NCBI GenBank assembly: GCA_964405735.1 | Contig: CAYOPD010000009.1 | Coordinates: 4,460-68,459, forward strand | Reading direction: 5' to 3' | Source: JADJLQ01 sp964405735 | GTDB taxonomy: Bacteria; Bacteroidota; Bacteroidia; Chitinophagales; Saprospiraceae | Length of the DNA stretch: 64,000 nt | Part shown: positions 53,401 through 61,775 of the stretch, one piece after another | Position numbering within the stretch: position 1 is the first letter of the stretch | How the letters are laid out: each line of letters starts with the position of its first letter | Program-made: the position numbers and the translations under genes | Notes under the pieces: generated by a model | Told to the model about the DNA's origin: nothing | Databases searched by the model: none | The model's input: only the letters and a program-made list of their open reading frames with translations

Positions 53401-53961
53401 GGCATGGATCTCGATATCGTTTCCCAGTTTTCCATTGACCTGCAGATTGATGTTTGAATTCAGTACCAGGCTTTGGTTGTTGCCAAAACTCAGACCGCGG
53501 CCAAAGGCCCCTGCATAATCCACTTCGTCTGTATTGTTTGGCCGGGAATCTGGCTTTGACTTTGAAAATTTATAACTCAACGGAAGTTCTGCCGAAGCAG
53601 CCGGAAGCCAGGCTGTGTCACCAGCATAGACGCGGATATCGGGATCGAAGGCAAGGACCTGATATCGGATGATCACCGGCAGGCTATCGGCGTTTGCCCG
53701 GGTGATGCGCAGGATTTTGCCGGATGCCTGATACTTTCCATCAAACGCTTTGCCATCTGTCCGGTTGACCGATACTGAAGATGGAATGATGTACTGGCTG
53801 TCCCGAAGAATGAAGCTATCCAATATCTTGAAATGACCACTGCGGATCGTCTCAGTACTCTGAGCTTCGGCGTGGTAGAAACCGGTGATCCAAGACATGC
53901 TGATGACCAGGATCATCCACCTGGACAGGCCGGAACTTTTCGTCGAAAGCGTAGCCTTCAT
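50473..53961 (-). CDS. large outer membrane protein with SprA-like segments
   Basis: Protein of 1162 residues with a signal peptide (VISMSWITGFYHAEAQ). Segments near residues 150-240 (SLVLNSNINLQVNGKLGNDI, then ISDENIPLQADGNTQQLNEI) and 305-350 (KVYLDGILLSRGLEQDYVMD, then RLVVEFEY) resemble parts of the T9SS translocon protein SprA. The remaining 750 residues are amphipathic beta strands ending in a typical barrel strand (GRVQVIASF). It is less than half the length of SprA (about 2400 residues). I do not know its function. It is sandwiched between an LpxL-like gene (3-base gap upstream) and the T9SS metalloprotease (31-base gap downstream), suggesting one operon. Confidence 0.78.
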   Translation of the reverse strand: MKATLSTKSSGLSRWMILVISMSWITGFYHAEAQSTETIRSGHFKILDSFILRDSQYIIPSSVSVNRTDGKAFDGKYQASGKILRITRANADSLPVIIRYQVLAFDPDIRVYAGDTAWLPAASAELPLSYKFSKSKPDSRPNNTDEVDYAGAFGRGLSFGNNQSLVLNSNINLQVNGKLGNDIEIHAAISDENIPLQADGNTQQLNEIDQVFIEIKRKNQSLLAGDQQLSPDGTYFMKYLKKYKGLRYSNEHTFGDGGILSTQVHGSIARGNFKRQTLEIQEGNQGPYRLTGNSNELFVIVLSGSEKVYLDGILLSRGLEQDYVMDYNRSEISFTSRRMLNRNSRLVVEFEYSNQSFLKSAWSLQSKYQKNDLTVQWNSYREQDNKSSNIIQDLNPEDIRILKEAGDQLNQLVRPTIRKNTEGLSAELVRYDLKDTLVSQVLYSGILIIASRGSYTAQFSYVGPGQGNYILETGLFTNGRGYRWVSPDPVTQVKNGEYEPVSTLTAPKQQSQHALRVEYRPQSGLFTRTELSLSDLDLNLYSTKDKKDDIGLAWKQELGYQKPLGSGDMNWTSTLGVERINRRFSYFEPFRNPEFNRDWSLNTGTLAASNELLWSARSQLKSKTADVLYQYQHYGRDESFSGSRHSWNGQVHLKTTEISSYGSMTLQNQGLAEGTFFRPRVEVMQTLPFKGNHKLGFNFESEINKQSQGRDELLLGNSFAYHQFRSFLSGKISGLNMNYRLSHIYRKDKTIEGEKFEDYFQSQDWQFEQHWQLARNTLWAFTMSRRSLRFNKIINQQFDKETKSLVLRHSLNTRTRQDFIHLSQTLESGSGQEPALEYTYLRVNKGQGYYTWIDINADSVTQVSEFVLAPFQDQGEFIRFAVTGNQFIRTRNHLFLQNLEIDPSRLFGNTSSLKWWQRFALVSNFNIVWKQTGESGIKSPFRSDSSLAGLQAQIRNQLFFNRNKPSFELQVGQVISQNKQLLTTGFENRDLIEYFFRSRLLVHPRAVLESYLARQQQKSELEFFDARNYSITGHIAEPRIQIQASNAMRLTLALRQKWSRNRLGDEKSILREVRLEGLSQAMEKWSIRSTFSIIGIDYSGPSNAWIEYSMLQGLRPGSNLLLSVNVDREIQKNTMLRLGYDARKSERSRLIQTGRVQVIASF

Positions 53962-53964
53962 TCC

Positions 53965-54861
53965 CTAATAGCCTTGTTTTCTGACCACCAGGTCCCCTTC
54001 CCGTTTCCATTTCCACCGTTTGTGGGACCAAAGCCAGTCATCCTGGTGTTTTTTCAGGCAGGATTCGAGTTTCTTGGCATAAAGTTGTATGATTTCCTCT
54101 TCTGAATAATCAGGCGGATGTTCAATGAGTTTGGACAGGGTACATTCGTAGTATCCCTGCCGGATCTTTACTACCTCGAAATAAACGATGGGCATATTGT
54201 GCTTTTTCGCGATGGTTGCCGGGCCATGGACGAAGGCCGTATCCTGATTAAGGAATTGCGCCCATTTCGCCTTGGCGATGACCGAGGGGTTCTGGTCTGC
54301 GATCAGGAAAAGAATGGAAGGGGTAACCATCATGTCGATCAATTCGCCGGTTTTTTTGTCCGACCTGAGCGTAATGCCCTGGCTGGATCTTTTTTTATAA
54401 ATAAACCGGTCGAGATGTGGATTGGCCAGAGGCCGGTACACCGAATAGCAGGGAAGCCCAAGGACAGGTTGTGTAAGAACCGCGCCCAATTCAAAATTTC
54501 CAGTGTGGGCAGCGACTCCGAGGATCATTCGATTTTGGGCAATATATTCATGAAGCAATTCCGGGTTCACATATTTGAAATGACTATGATACCTTTCGAT
54601 TCTCCATCCATAAGAAGCCAGGCTTTCTATCAGCAGGTCAGCCAGGTTTTGATAATATTTTCGCCTGAGCGTGGCCAATTCGACAGGGGATAACTCTGGA
54701 AAGGAGTTTATTAAATTCCGGTTGACCACACCTTTCCGGTACCCGAGAATATTCAATAAAAGAACCCGGATCCCGCCTGAAATCACATAGAGGCCCCGGT
54801 CTGGCAGGACTGAAAGAAAGGCGATCACCGCCCGGAAAAAGAAATACACCAGCCATTTCAT
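53965..54861 (-). CDS. LpxL/HtrB-like lysophospholipid acyltransferase
   Basis: Membrane-associated acyltransferase of 298 residues of the lipid A late-acyltransferase family. An N-terminal hydrophobic anchor (LVYFFFRAVIAFLSVLP) precedes the catalytic HxxxxE motif, His119 and Glu124 in AAHTGNFELG. Later motifs are SVYRPLANPHLDRFI, the Arg region SSQGITLR, LIADQNP and the FVHGPATIAKK segment. The acyl acceptor may be lipid A or an ornithine/aminolipid. It is the first gene of a likely operon with the SprA-like protein and the metalloprotease. Confidence 0.9.
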   Translation of the reverse strand: MKWLVYFFFRAVIAFLSVLPDRGLYVISGGIRVLLLNILGYRKGVVNRNLINSFPELSPVELATLRRKYYQNLADLLIESLASYGWRIERYHSHFKYVNPELLHEYIAQNRMILGVAAHTGNFELGAVLTQPVLGLPCYSVYRPLANPHLDRFIYKKRSSQGITLRSDKKTGELIDMMVTPSILFLIADQNPSVIAKAKWAQFLNQDTAFVHGPATIAKKHNMPIVYFEVVKIRQGYYECTLSKLIEHPPDYSEEEIIQLYAKKLESCLKKHQDDWLWSHKRWKWKREGDLVVRKQGY

Positions 54862-54868
54862 CAGCCGC

Positions 54869-54876
54869 CAAAATTA
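54869..54876 (-). promoter_or_regulatory. candidate -7 box for the LpxL-like operon
   Basis: TAATTTTG on the minus strand, an exact TAnnTTTG match ending seven bases before the ATG at 54861, would give a nearly leaderless transcript. Confidence 0.4.
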
Positions 54877-54928
54877 ATTACCTTGGATCGTTGAAGTGTC
54901 ATTTTTGCCCGACAGAACCCAGAACAGA

Positions 54929-55882
54929 ATGAAAAATAGAAGACAATTCTTAAAAATGGCTCCGACCCTGGCCAGTCTTCCTCTTGCCGGCCTGGCTGAT
55001 AAACCGGGTGTCCAGCCCCCGGTCATTGTTTCCACATGGGATTTTGGACAGGAAGCCAATAAGGCGGCCCTTAAGGTACTCGAAAATCAGGGCTCAGCAC
55101 TGGATGCTGTAGAAGCAGGTGTGCATGTTCCCGAAAACGATCCTGGCAATCAGAGTGTGGGTTATGGAGGACTGCCCGATCGCGAGGGCATTGTGACCCT
55201 GGACGCCTGCATCATGGACCATCGGGGAAGGGCAGGGTCCGTCAGCGGGCTTGAAAACATCAGGCATCCGATCTCGGTTGCCCGCCGGGTGATGGAAAAA
55301 ACGCCGCATGTGATGCTGGTTGGCGACGGAGCTCTTCAATTTGCCCTCTCGGAAGGTTTTCAAAAAGAAAACCTGCTGACCGCTCAATCAAAGGAAGCCT
55401 GGGAAAAATGGAAGGTCACCTCCAAATACCAGCCTCAGATCAATATCGAAAATCACGATACCATTGGTATGATTGTGTGGGACCATAAAAAACAATTCGC
55501 CGGTGCATGCACGACCAGTGGACTAGCTTATAAAATGCATGGCAGGGTAGGGGATAGCCCGATTATAGGGGCAGGCCTTTATGTTGATCAGGGAGTGGGT
55601 GCCGCTACAGGTACCGGCCTTGGTGAAGTGGTGCTGAGGCAATGTTCCGCTTTCCTGATTGTTGAGTTGATGCGCAACGGAAAATCTCCCCAGAAAGCCT
55701 GTGAAGAAGCCATCCTGAGGATCATCCGCGCCAATGCCAATTACCGTGAATTTCAGGTTGGATTCCTCGCAGTAAATACCAAGGGCCAGGTTGGTGCCTA
55801 TGCCATTCAGCCCGGTTTTTCCTACGCAATGTATAAGAATGGGAACCACCAGGTACTCCCGTCAAAATCCTACCTGGCATGA
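54929..55882 (+). CDS. glycosylasparaginase (N4-(beta-N-acetylglucosaminyl)-L-asparaginase)
   Basis: N-terminal nucleophile hydrolase of 317 residues. It begins with a Tat-like signal (MKNRRQFLKMAPTLAS), so it is probably exported folded. The autocleavage site and catalytic Thr178 lie in ENHDTIGMIVWD. The substrate-binding region GRVGDSPIIGAGLYVDQGVG and the GTGLGE motif match the family. It cleaves the GlcNAc-Asn bond of N-glycan stubs, or related asparagine amides. The ATG at 54896 lies 11 codons before the twin-arginine motif and is less likely. The stop overlaps the start of the LuxR-type gene (ATGA). Confidence 0.92.
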   Translation: MKNRRQFLKMAPTLASLPLAGLADKPGVQPPVIVSTWDFGQEANKAALKVLENQGSALDAVEAGVHVPENDPGNQSVGYGGLPDREGIVTLDACIMDHRGRAGSVSGLENIRHPISVARRVMEKTPHVMLVGDGALQFALSEGFQKENLLTAQSKEAWEKWKVTSKYQPQINIENHDTIGMIVWDHKKQFAGACTTSGLAYKMHGRVGDSPIIGAGLYVDQGVGAATGTGLGEVVLRQCSAFLIVELMRNGKSPQKACEEAILRIIRANANYREFQVGFLAVNTKGQVGAYAIQPGFSYAMYKNGNHQVLPSKSYLA

Positions 55883-56529
55883 CCCACACGTTTTCCATCA
55901 TCTATCCTCAACCCATTTACGCCGAAGGCCTGTTAAAAACCATTGAAACCCATCCGGTTTACAGGTTCCAGTGCATTGGACAGACATCTTCTGCTCGTGA
56001 AGCGTTGATCAAAGCATCCGATTGGATCGCTGACCTGGTCATCATCGGGATCCATTCCAAAGGAGCCGAAGAACTGAAACTCATTGAGTCCATCCGTAAA
56101 AAATCGAAAAAGGTCCATATCCTGATCATTGCAGGCCAGGAACACCTGGACACCGTCCGGCGTGGCTTGGTCAAAGGGGCAAACGGATTTATCTTTGCTC
56201 ATTCCGAACCGGCTATCCTGATGGAGGCCATAGAAGCGATCTTTCAAAAACAAGTTTTCCTTCCCGGGGGATTCCGGATTCACCCTATCCCCGTCCCGGC
56301 ACCCAATACCCTGCGGATCAGCGGCCGGGCTGATTTTCATATTACGGACCGAGAAATCCAGGTACTGAAACTGATTTGCCGAGGATATAACAATAAACAA
56401 ATTTCAAACGATCTGTTCATTTCCGACCAGACGGTTGCTGTTCACCGGAAAAACCTGTTCCGGAAATTGGGTGTCAAAAACAGCATCTCCCTGATCCAGC
56501 TTGCCATGGAAAAGAAAATGATCGGCTGA
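55879..56529 (+). CDS. LuxR/NarL-family regulator with a degenerate receiver domain
   Basis: Protein of 216 residues: an N-terminal receiver-like domain (residues 1-120) and a C-terminal LuxR helix-turn-helix (about 152-216: ITDREIQVLKLICRG, then NNKQISNDLFISDQTVAVHR). The receiver has lost its phosphorylation chemistry. The acidic pair (usually VDDH) reads IIYPQPIY, the phospho-acceptor Asp position reads LVIIGIHSKG, the Ser/Thr position is LIIAGQE, and the conserved Lys position reads GFIFAHSEP. It probably works without a kinase. No histidine kinase is adjacent; it is coupled to the asparaginase gene and precedes the giant secreted proteins. Confidence 0.9.
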   Translation: MTHTFSIIYPQPIYAEGLLKTIETHPVYRFQCIGQTSSAREALIKASDWIADLVIIGIHSKGAEELKLIESIRKKSKKVHILIIAGQEHLDTVRRGLVKGANGFIFAHSEPAILMEAIEAIFQKQVFLPGGFRIHPIPVPAPNTLRISGRADFHITDREIQVLKLICRGYNNKQISNDLFISDQTVAVHRKNLFRKLGVKNSISLIQLAMEKKMIG

Positions 56530-56577
56530 GGCTGGAAAATTTAACAAAAAGGGGATAAATCTCATTGATAATCAAGC

Positions 56578-56585
56578 TACTTTTG
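56578..56585 (+). promoter_or_regulatory. candidate -7 box for the first giant secreted protein
   Basis: TACTTTTG, an exact TAnnTTTG match 68 bases before the GTG start. The predicted leader contains a small hairpin (ATTGCTC-GATT-GAGCGAT, 56591-56608). Confidence 0.4.
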
Positions 56586-56645
56586 TCCCAATTGCTCGAT
56601 TGAGCGATACGAATTTAGAACCAGAACTTAGACAATTAGAGTAAA

Positions 56646-59600
56646 GTGCCAGGCTTTCACTCATATCTTTTTTTTAGCAAAAGCTTTCATAAGCTTTTAG
56701 GGCTGATTGTGTTTATTTTTCTGGTTTTCAGTTTTATACCTCTATTGAGCCAGTCCAAAAACCTCATTCACGGCAAAAACAAAGCATACGACAGTGCACA
56801 AGTTTTCACCGGGGACAAATATTATGATTCTGGTGGCCCCGGCGGAAGTAAACTCACGGATCAACCTGGCAATTATTCAAACTGTTCAGATCCCTTTAAT
56901 GAAAGTGCCAATTGTACTTCCTTCTTTACCCTTTGTTCCAATGAGGATACGGTTTCAGTCAATTTTATAGCCTTCCAGATCGTAACGGGGGACCGGCTGA
57001 GGATTTTTTCCGGTTCAAAGCCTGCAGGCACCATCCTGTTCAACAGCCTGACCCAGGGGGTATCACTTAATGGAATGAAACTGACCACGGGCACTTACAT
57101 CAAAAGTAAGGCGCCCGACGGCTGCCTCACCTTCGAGTGGTTTTGTACCACGATCGCTAATTCAATTGGCTGGGAAACGGATATTATCGTTATTGGTAAA
57201 AAACAGCCCGACGACAGTCTTTGTACCCCGGTTTGCAAACCAATCGCTTCAATCCAGATCCCCCTGGATACCTGCTATAAAGTACTGGGTGCTGCAGATG
57301 TGCTTACGGGCTACAATCCGACCTGTGTTTATTCCCTTCAACTGTATTATCCTTTCGGAACAGACCAATTTTCCCTGCCTGCCGTCAATGCTTCCCATTT
57401 AAATGCCAACTTTTTATATGAAATAAAGTCGGGCGATGGCCCGGGTTCCTGTTTTGGATACCTCCAGGTGGGACAGGAAAGCCTGCCCTTTAGCATTTGT
57501 ACCAGGGATACCGTGGAGTGCACCTGGTGGCAACAAAACCAGGATTTGAATCCGGACGTACGGACTTGTTCCGGCTTTCAATACCATATAAACAAGACTA
57601 CTTTTACTGCTTTAGCCTGTGACGAAAGGTTTTCAGGAATGATCATCCGGGAGATTCATTTTGGAGGATTGTCCGATTCGATTTGTGCCGACACCCTGCT
57701 GTTAGAGAAGCCCAGCCTGGATTCGCTGGTTTGCCCCTCGGACCTGACCATATCCTGTGATTGGAAGGGCCTGGACCCGGATCCGGTGCGTTTGTCCCCA
57801 ACCTACCTGAGTACCCTTCTCGACCTTGATGGTGACAACCGGATGGATGCCAATCCTTCCCTCCGGCTTGTCCCGGAATGGAACGGGACCGAACCTATCG
57901 ATACCTCCGGTTATTGTGGAGTGGTCATTTCCTGGAATGATTTTGTAATTCCTGGCTGTGGCAATAGTTTTAAGATCCGCAGGCAATGGATGATTGGTCC
58001 CGGATGCGGCCGGCGGGATACCATTTGTATTCAGAACATCAGTATCGAAGACGAAAATGCGCCGGAACTGGCCGAAATTACTTCCATGGAGTTTACCGTG
58101 GACCCGACCAGCTGTAGGGCTGCTTTTATTCTGGATTCACTGCCCGGCATTAAAGACTGCAATAAAGTGCAGCAACGTTTGGAGATCACCTATCCGGATC
58201 CCCTGAATCCCGGCAAACAAATTCTGATCGCGGGTTCCCTCCCGTTAAAATTATCCCTTGCCCCGGGAGGATACAAGGCGAAATTTATTTTTTCGGATCC
58301 CTGCTTCAACGCGGTCCGGAAAGAAGTATGTTTTCAGGTGGCCGATTACCAGGGACCGGTGCTTCGGTTGAAACAATCGGGCTTATTCCTTGAACCGCAG
58401 ACTTGCTGGAGAAGGGTTTACGCCGCTGACCTGGATAGTTTGAGCTCGGACAATTGTTGTGCTGCCTTGCATTTTGCCATCGCAGACCAGGATTCGCTTT
58501 CTTTTTACAGGCAACAATGGCAGGATAGAATCACCGTTCAATGCCAGGGGGCAGAGACTTATCTTAGCCACAAAGATTTTTACGACCGCCTGATCGACCA
58601 GTGGCTTACCGCTTTTGTGTTCGACGATTACCTGGATCTGGCAGCCTGTGAATCGAAGCAGGTCGTCATCCGGGCATATGAATCCTGTACATTGCCTGCA
58701 CCGGATCCTTCTTTCTTTGGCGGAGCTCATCAATGGTTTTGTTATCTGACCATCCCGGAATTCCGCGGATGGTGGAATGGAGAAAACAGGCAGGGTCCCT
58801 ATTTATTAATGTGCCATTCGGAATGGACGGCAGGCCAGGACCTTTCTTTCAGGTATCCAACCCTGGAACACCTCAATGACAGCATATCCTGCAGCGCCTT
58901 GTACGGCAGAGAAAACCTGAACCGCATCCTGATTCAATACGATGAACAAATCCTGCCGCTCCTCATCGAGGATACCCTGACTCCTCTTATCGGCGACCTT
59001 CCTGACCTGGTCGTGTATAATGACGGTATGACAGATGCGGGCATGAGCTGCTCGGGCGAAGGTTACCAGCCCGGAACCTGGCCCGGGGCCATCACCTGCA
59101 ACTGCGATACCGGTCATTTTTCTGCCTATTACGGCGGACCGCTGAACGGCGGTGCGATTTATGATCAGCAAGGACAATACACCTATGCGGACTGTCATTA
59201 TTATGATTCAGTTTCCAGCCCCAAACCCATTTATTGTTCTTCCTTATTGAGGGAGGAATCTTTGGTTTTTAAATCGCTTGAACCGGATTCACTCTTTTAC
59301 CAGCCCGTCTTCCACGCGGCCATGGGCAGGCAATTCCAAATTGCAGGCATTTGCCCGGAAGGTTACGCGGTTTCATACCAGGATGTCACAGACCTCGATT
59401 TTTGTTCCATTGGTTCAATAAAAAGGGAATGGACCTTTACCAATGCCTGCGGACGGTCTATTAAGGCCGCGCAATGGTTACAGATCAAACCCAGGTCTGA
59501 TTTTGAAGTCCTCTTTCCGGCGGATACGATCCTGGATTGTGCCCTTGCAGAGATACCTGGAAAAATTCCGGTGATGAAGCCGCTCCTGAAAGATGCAGAT

Positions 59601-61631
59601 GTAGAATCCCTGAATTGGAGTTTTACCGATAAGTACTTTGAAAATTCAGGTTCGGCCTGTAAGGTGCTTCAAAGAATATGGACCATCACGGATTTATGTA
59701 CTTATGAACCGGCCTCGGTTCAGGGACCCGAGGTCATACTCAACGACAGCCTGGTTGCCGACCGTAAAGAGCGCTATTGCGTTTACCGGTCTTTGAAAGA
59801 CAACGGGGATGGCTATATGCAATATACTCAGTGGATCCGCTTCGCAGACCTTACGCCACCGCAGGTGTATTGCAAGGATACCGTGATCTTTACAAACGCA
59901 TCTTGTGTTACTGCTCCTTTTTCACTGACTCCATCGGTTACCGATGATTGCAGTAGTCCGGTATCCATTGTGAAAGAAGCCTGGCTGGACCTGGATTTGA
60001 ACCAAACCTTTGACCAGAAAATCACATCATTTACTCAACTTGACATTCCAGGTGGGTATGGACCAGGGGTTCTCGGACTTTATATTGTGGCAAGCGACCG
60101 ATGTGGCAACAGGGATACCTGCTTCAGTAAGATTGAAGTGAAGGAAGGTGGGGCGCCTACTCCTTTTTGTTTAAATGGAAATATCACCCTAACAATACCC
60201 GCTTCCGGTAGCTTAACCATTTATGCACGGGATTTTGATGCGGGATCCCTGTCAGGCTGCTCCAAGGGGCCTGTCCGGTTTAGTTTTAGTCCGGATCCGG
60301 CTGACAGCACGCGTTCCTACAACTGCGATAGCGTTGGCACCAAACCGCTTTCCATCTGGTTGACGAACCTGAGTGGATTTCAGGCCATATGCCAGTCGAC
60401 CATACAATTGATACCGGGCACCAATGCCTGTGTGACGGCCCCTGACATCCGGGTATCGGGAAAGATATTTACCGGACTTCAGGTAGGAATAAAAAATGTA
60501 AGTGTAGGTTTTGACCCCCTGGAAATGGATACGCTTACCGATGCCCTGGGTTATTTCATTTCTCCTTCTCTGCCCTCGGGTCAGTCCCTGACCCTGAGGC
60601 CGACCAAAACAGACGGGCCGTTGAACGGGGTTAGCACCATGGACCTCTTGTTGATTGAAAAACATATCCTGGGCCAAAGCCTCCTGTCTGATCCCATCAG
60701 CCTCATTGCGGCCGACGTCAACCGTTCAGGGTCCGTGACGGTTTCCGATCTGATCGAACTGAGGAGGCTGATCCTGGGTTCAATAAATGCTTTTGGAAAT
60801 AATACCAGTTGGCGTTTTATGCCCGCTGCCCACTTATTTCCGGACCCCACCAAGCCCTGGCTATTTCCGGAAACGATCGACTATAAAAATCTGACTGCTT
60901 CGGTATCCAATGCTGACTTTAAAGGAATAAAAACCGGTGATGTCAATTACACCGTAGGGCCCGGCCTGGAAAGTCTGCAATCCAGAGAACGAAAGGAAGT
61001 GGTCTTTAAGGTGGAAACGACAGAAAATGGAGTGAAACAAAGAATCCGGGTTTTTACGGCAGAACCTCTGAGGCAGGCGGATGCCCTACAGTTGGGAATT
61101 GGTTTGTCAGCTCCTGTACAGTCCATAGAATTCACCGGAGGTCAGTTGGACATAGGCCCGAATCAATACAATCTGCTTCACGGTGACGAAATCAGGATTG
61201 CATGGGTGGATGGTCGGGGAAAGGACTTCAATTCAAGGGAACCACTTTTTGAATTCTCTGTGGAGCGGTCGCCTGTTCCCGTCCTTACGAATCTTCTCGC
61301 ATCCGGTCACTTTGAATCTTTTATAAGCCTCTCCGGAAGAGCCATGGCATTACGATGGCAGCCAGGGGAGCCGGCACGGATGCAGGCAAGGGCCTACCCA
61401 AATCCAGCCACTGAACAGATCAATTTAGAATTTAATTTGCCGCCGTCGGGGCTTAATGAAATCGAAATATACAATATGGATGGTAAAAAGGTATATATGT
61501 CCAAAAGCCCATTATCCACCGGATTAAACCGTATTCTATTGAGAAAAAGTGATTTAGGAGGACCGGGGGTATTTTATTTTAAGATGCGGACTTCCGATTA
61601 CATGGAGGCCTTAACGTTTATATTGTTTTAA
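56646..61631 (+). CDS. giant secreted protein with CUB-like, dockerin-like and T9SS sorting domains
   Basis: Exported protein of 1661 residues, starting at GTG because no ATG precedes the signal peptide (LLGLIVFIFLVFSFIPLLSQ). A CUB-like domain (about 50-185: YYDSGGPGGS, CTSFFTLC, IGWETDI) is followed by Cys-rich HYR-like repeats (SFKIRRQW, CWRRVYAADLDSLSSDNCC). A carboxypeptidase-regulatory-like module lies near residue 1280, a dockerin-like calcium pair at about 1330-1380 (MDLLLIEKHILGQ, then AADVNRSGSVTVSDLIELRR), and a C-terminal sorting domain starts at ARAYPNPATEQI. It is probably a surface adhesin or matrix protein exported by T9SS. The next gene is a paralogue. Confidence 0.88.
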   Translation: MPGFHSYLFFSKSFHKLLGLIVFIFLVFSFIPLLSQSKNLIHGKNKAYDSAQVFTGDKYYDSGGPGGSKLTDQPGNYSNCSDPFNESANCTSFFTLCSNEDTVSVNFIAFQIVTGDRLRIFSGSKPAGTILFNSLTQGVSLNGMKLTTGTYIKSKAPDGCLTFEWFCTTIANSIGWETDIIVIGKKQPDDSLCTPVCKPIASIQIPLDTCYKVLGAADVLTGYNPTCVYSLQLYYPFGTDQFSLPAVNASHLNANFLYEIKSGDGPGSCFGYLQVGQESLPFSICTRDTVECTWWQQNQDLNPDVRTCSGFQYHINKTTFTALACDERFSGMIIREIHFGGLSDSICADTLLLEKPSLDSLVCPSDLTISCDWKGLDPDPVRLSPTYLSTLLDLDGDNRMDANPSLRLVPEWNGTEPIDTSGYCGVVISWNDFVIPGCGNSFKIRRQWMIGPGCGRRDTICIQNISIEDENAPELAEITSMEFTVDPTSCRAAFILDSLPGIKDCNKVQQRLEITYPDPLNPGKQILIAGSLPLKLSLAPGGYKAKFIFSDPCFNAVRKEVCFQVADYQGPVLRLKQSGLFLEPQTCWRRVYAADLDSLSSDNCCAALHFAIADQDSLSFYRQQWQDRITVQCQGAETYLSHKDFYDRLIDQWLTAFVFDDYLDLAACESKQVVIRAYESCTLPAPDPSFFGGAHQWFCYLTIPEFRGWWNGENRQGPYLLMCHSEWTAGQDLSFRYPTLEHLNDSISCSALYGRENLNRILIQYDEQILPLLIEDTLTPLIGDLPDLVVYNDGMTDAGMSCSGEGYQPGTWPGAITCNCDTGHFSAYYGGPLNGGAIYDQQGQYTYADCHYYDSVSSPKPIYCSSLLREESLVFKSLEPDSLFYQPVFHAAMGRQFQIAGICPEGYAVSYQDVTDLDFCSIGSIKREWTFTNACGRSIKAAQWLQIKPRSDFEVLFPADTILDCALAEIPGKIPVMKPLLKDADVESLNWSFTDKYFENSGSACKVLQRIWTITDLCTYEPASVQGPEVILNDSLVADRKERYCVYRSLKDNGDGYMQYTQWIRFADLTPPQVYCKDTVIFTNASCVTAPFSLTPSVTDDCSSPVSIVKEAWLDLDLNQTFDQKITSFTQLDIPGGYGPGVLGLYIVASDRCGNRDTCFSKIEVKEGGAPTPFCLNGNITLTIPASGSLTIYARDFDAGSLSGCSKGPVRFSFSPDPADSTRSYNCDSVGTKPLSIWLTNLSGFQAICQSTIQLIPGTNACVTAPDIRVSGKIFTGLQVGIKNVSVGFDPLEMDTLTDALGYFISPSLPSGQSLTLRPTKTDGPLNGVSTMDLLLIEKHILGQSLLSDPISLIAADVNRSGSVTVSDLIELRRLILGSINAFGNNTSWRFMPAAHLFPDPTKPWLFPETIDYKNLTASVSNADFKGIKTGDVNYTVGPGLESLQSRERKEVVFKVETTENGVKQRIRVFTAEPLRQADALQLGIGLSAPVQSIEFTGGQLDIGPNQYNLLHGDEIRIAWVDGRGKDFNSREPLFEFSVERSPVPVLTNLLASGHFESFISLSGRAMALRWQPGEPARMQARAYPNPATEQINLEFNLPPSGLNEIEIYNMDGKKVYMSKSPLSTGLNRILLRKSDLGGPGVFYFKMRTSDYMEALTFILF

Positions 61632-61671
61632 ACAAGATAGTTATGAATAATAAAAGAGTCTAATGTTAAAA

Positions 61672-61689
61672 ATACCCAAAAAAGGGTAT
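61672..61689 (+). promoter_or_regulatory. dyad upstream of the second giant secreted protein
   Basis: ATACCC-AAAAAA-GGGTAT is a perfect inverted repeat. Its centre lies about 45 bases before the transcription start predicted from the -7 box at 61712-61719, a position typical of an activator site that touches RNA polymerase. Confidence 0.5.
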
Positions 61690-61711
61690 GAGTACTGCTC
61701 AATCCTAAAAT

Positions 61712-61719
61712 TATATTTG
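61712..61719 (+). promoter_or_regulatory. candidate -7 box for the second giant secreted protein
   Basis: TATATTTG, an exact TAnnTTTG match 57 bases before the ATG at 61776. Confidence 0.45.
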
Positions 61720-61775
61720 TTGGATATAAGACTGGAATTTTTACACAATTTTTTCTTTGTATAATCCATAATCTC

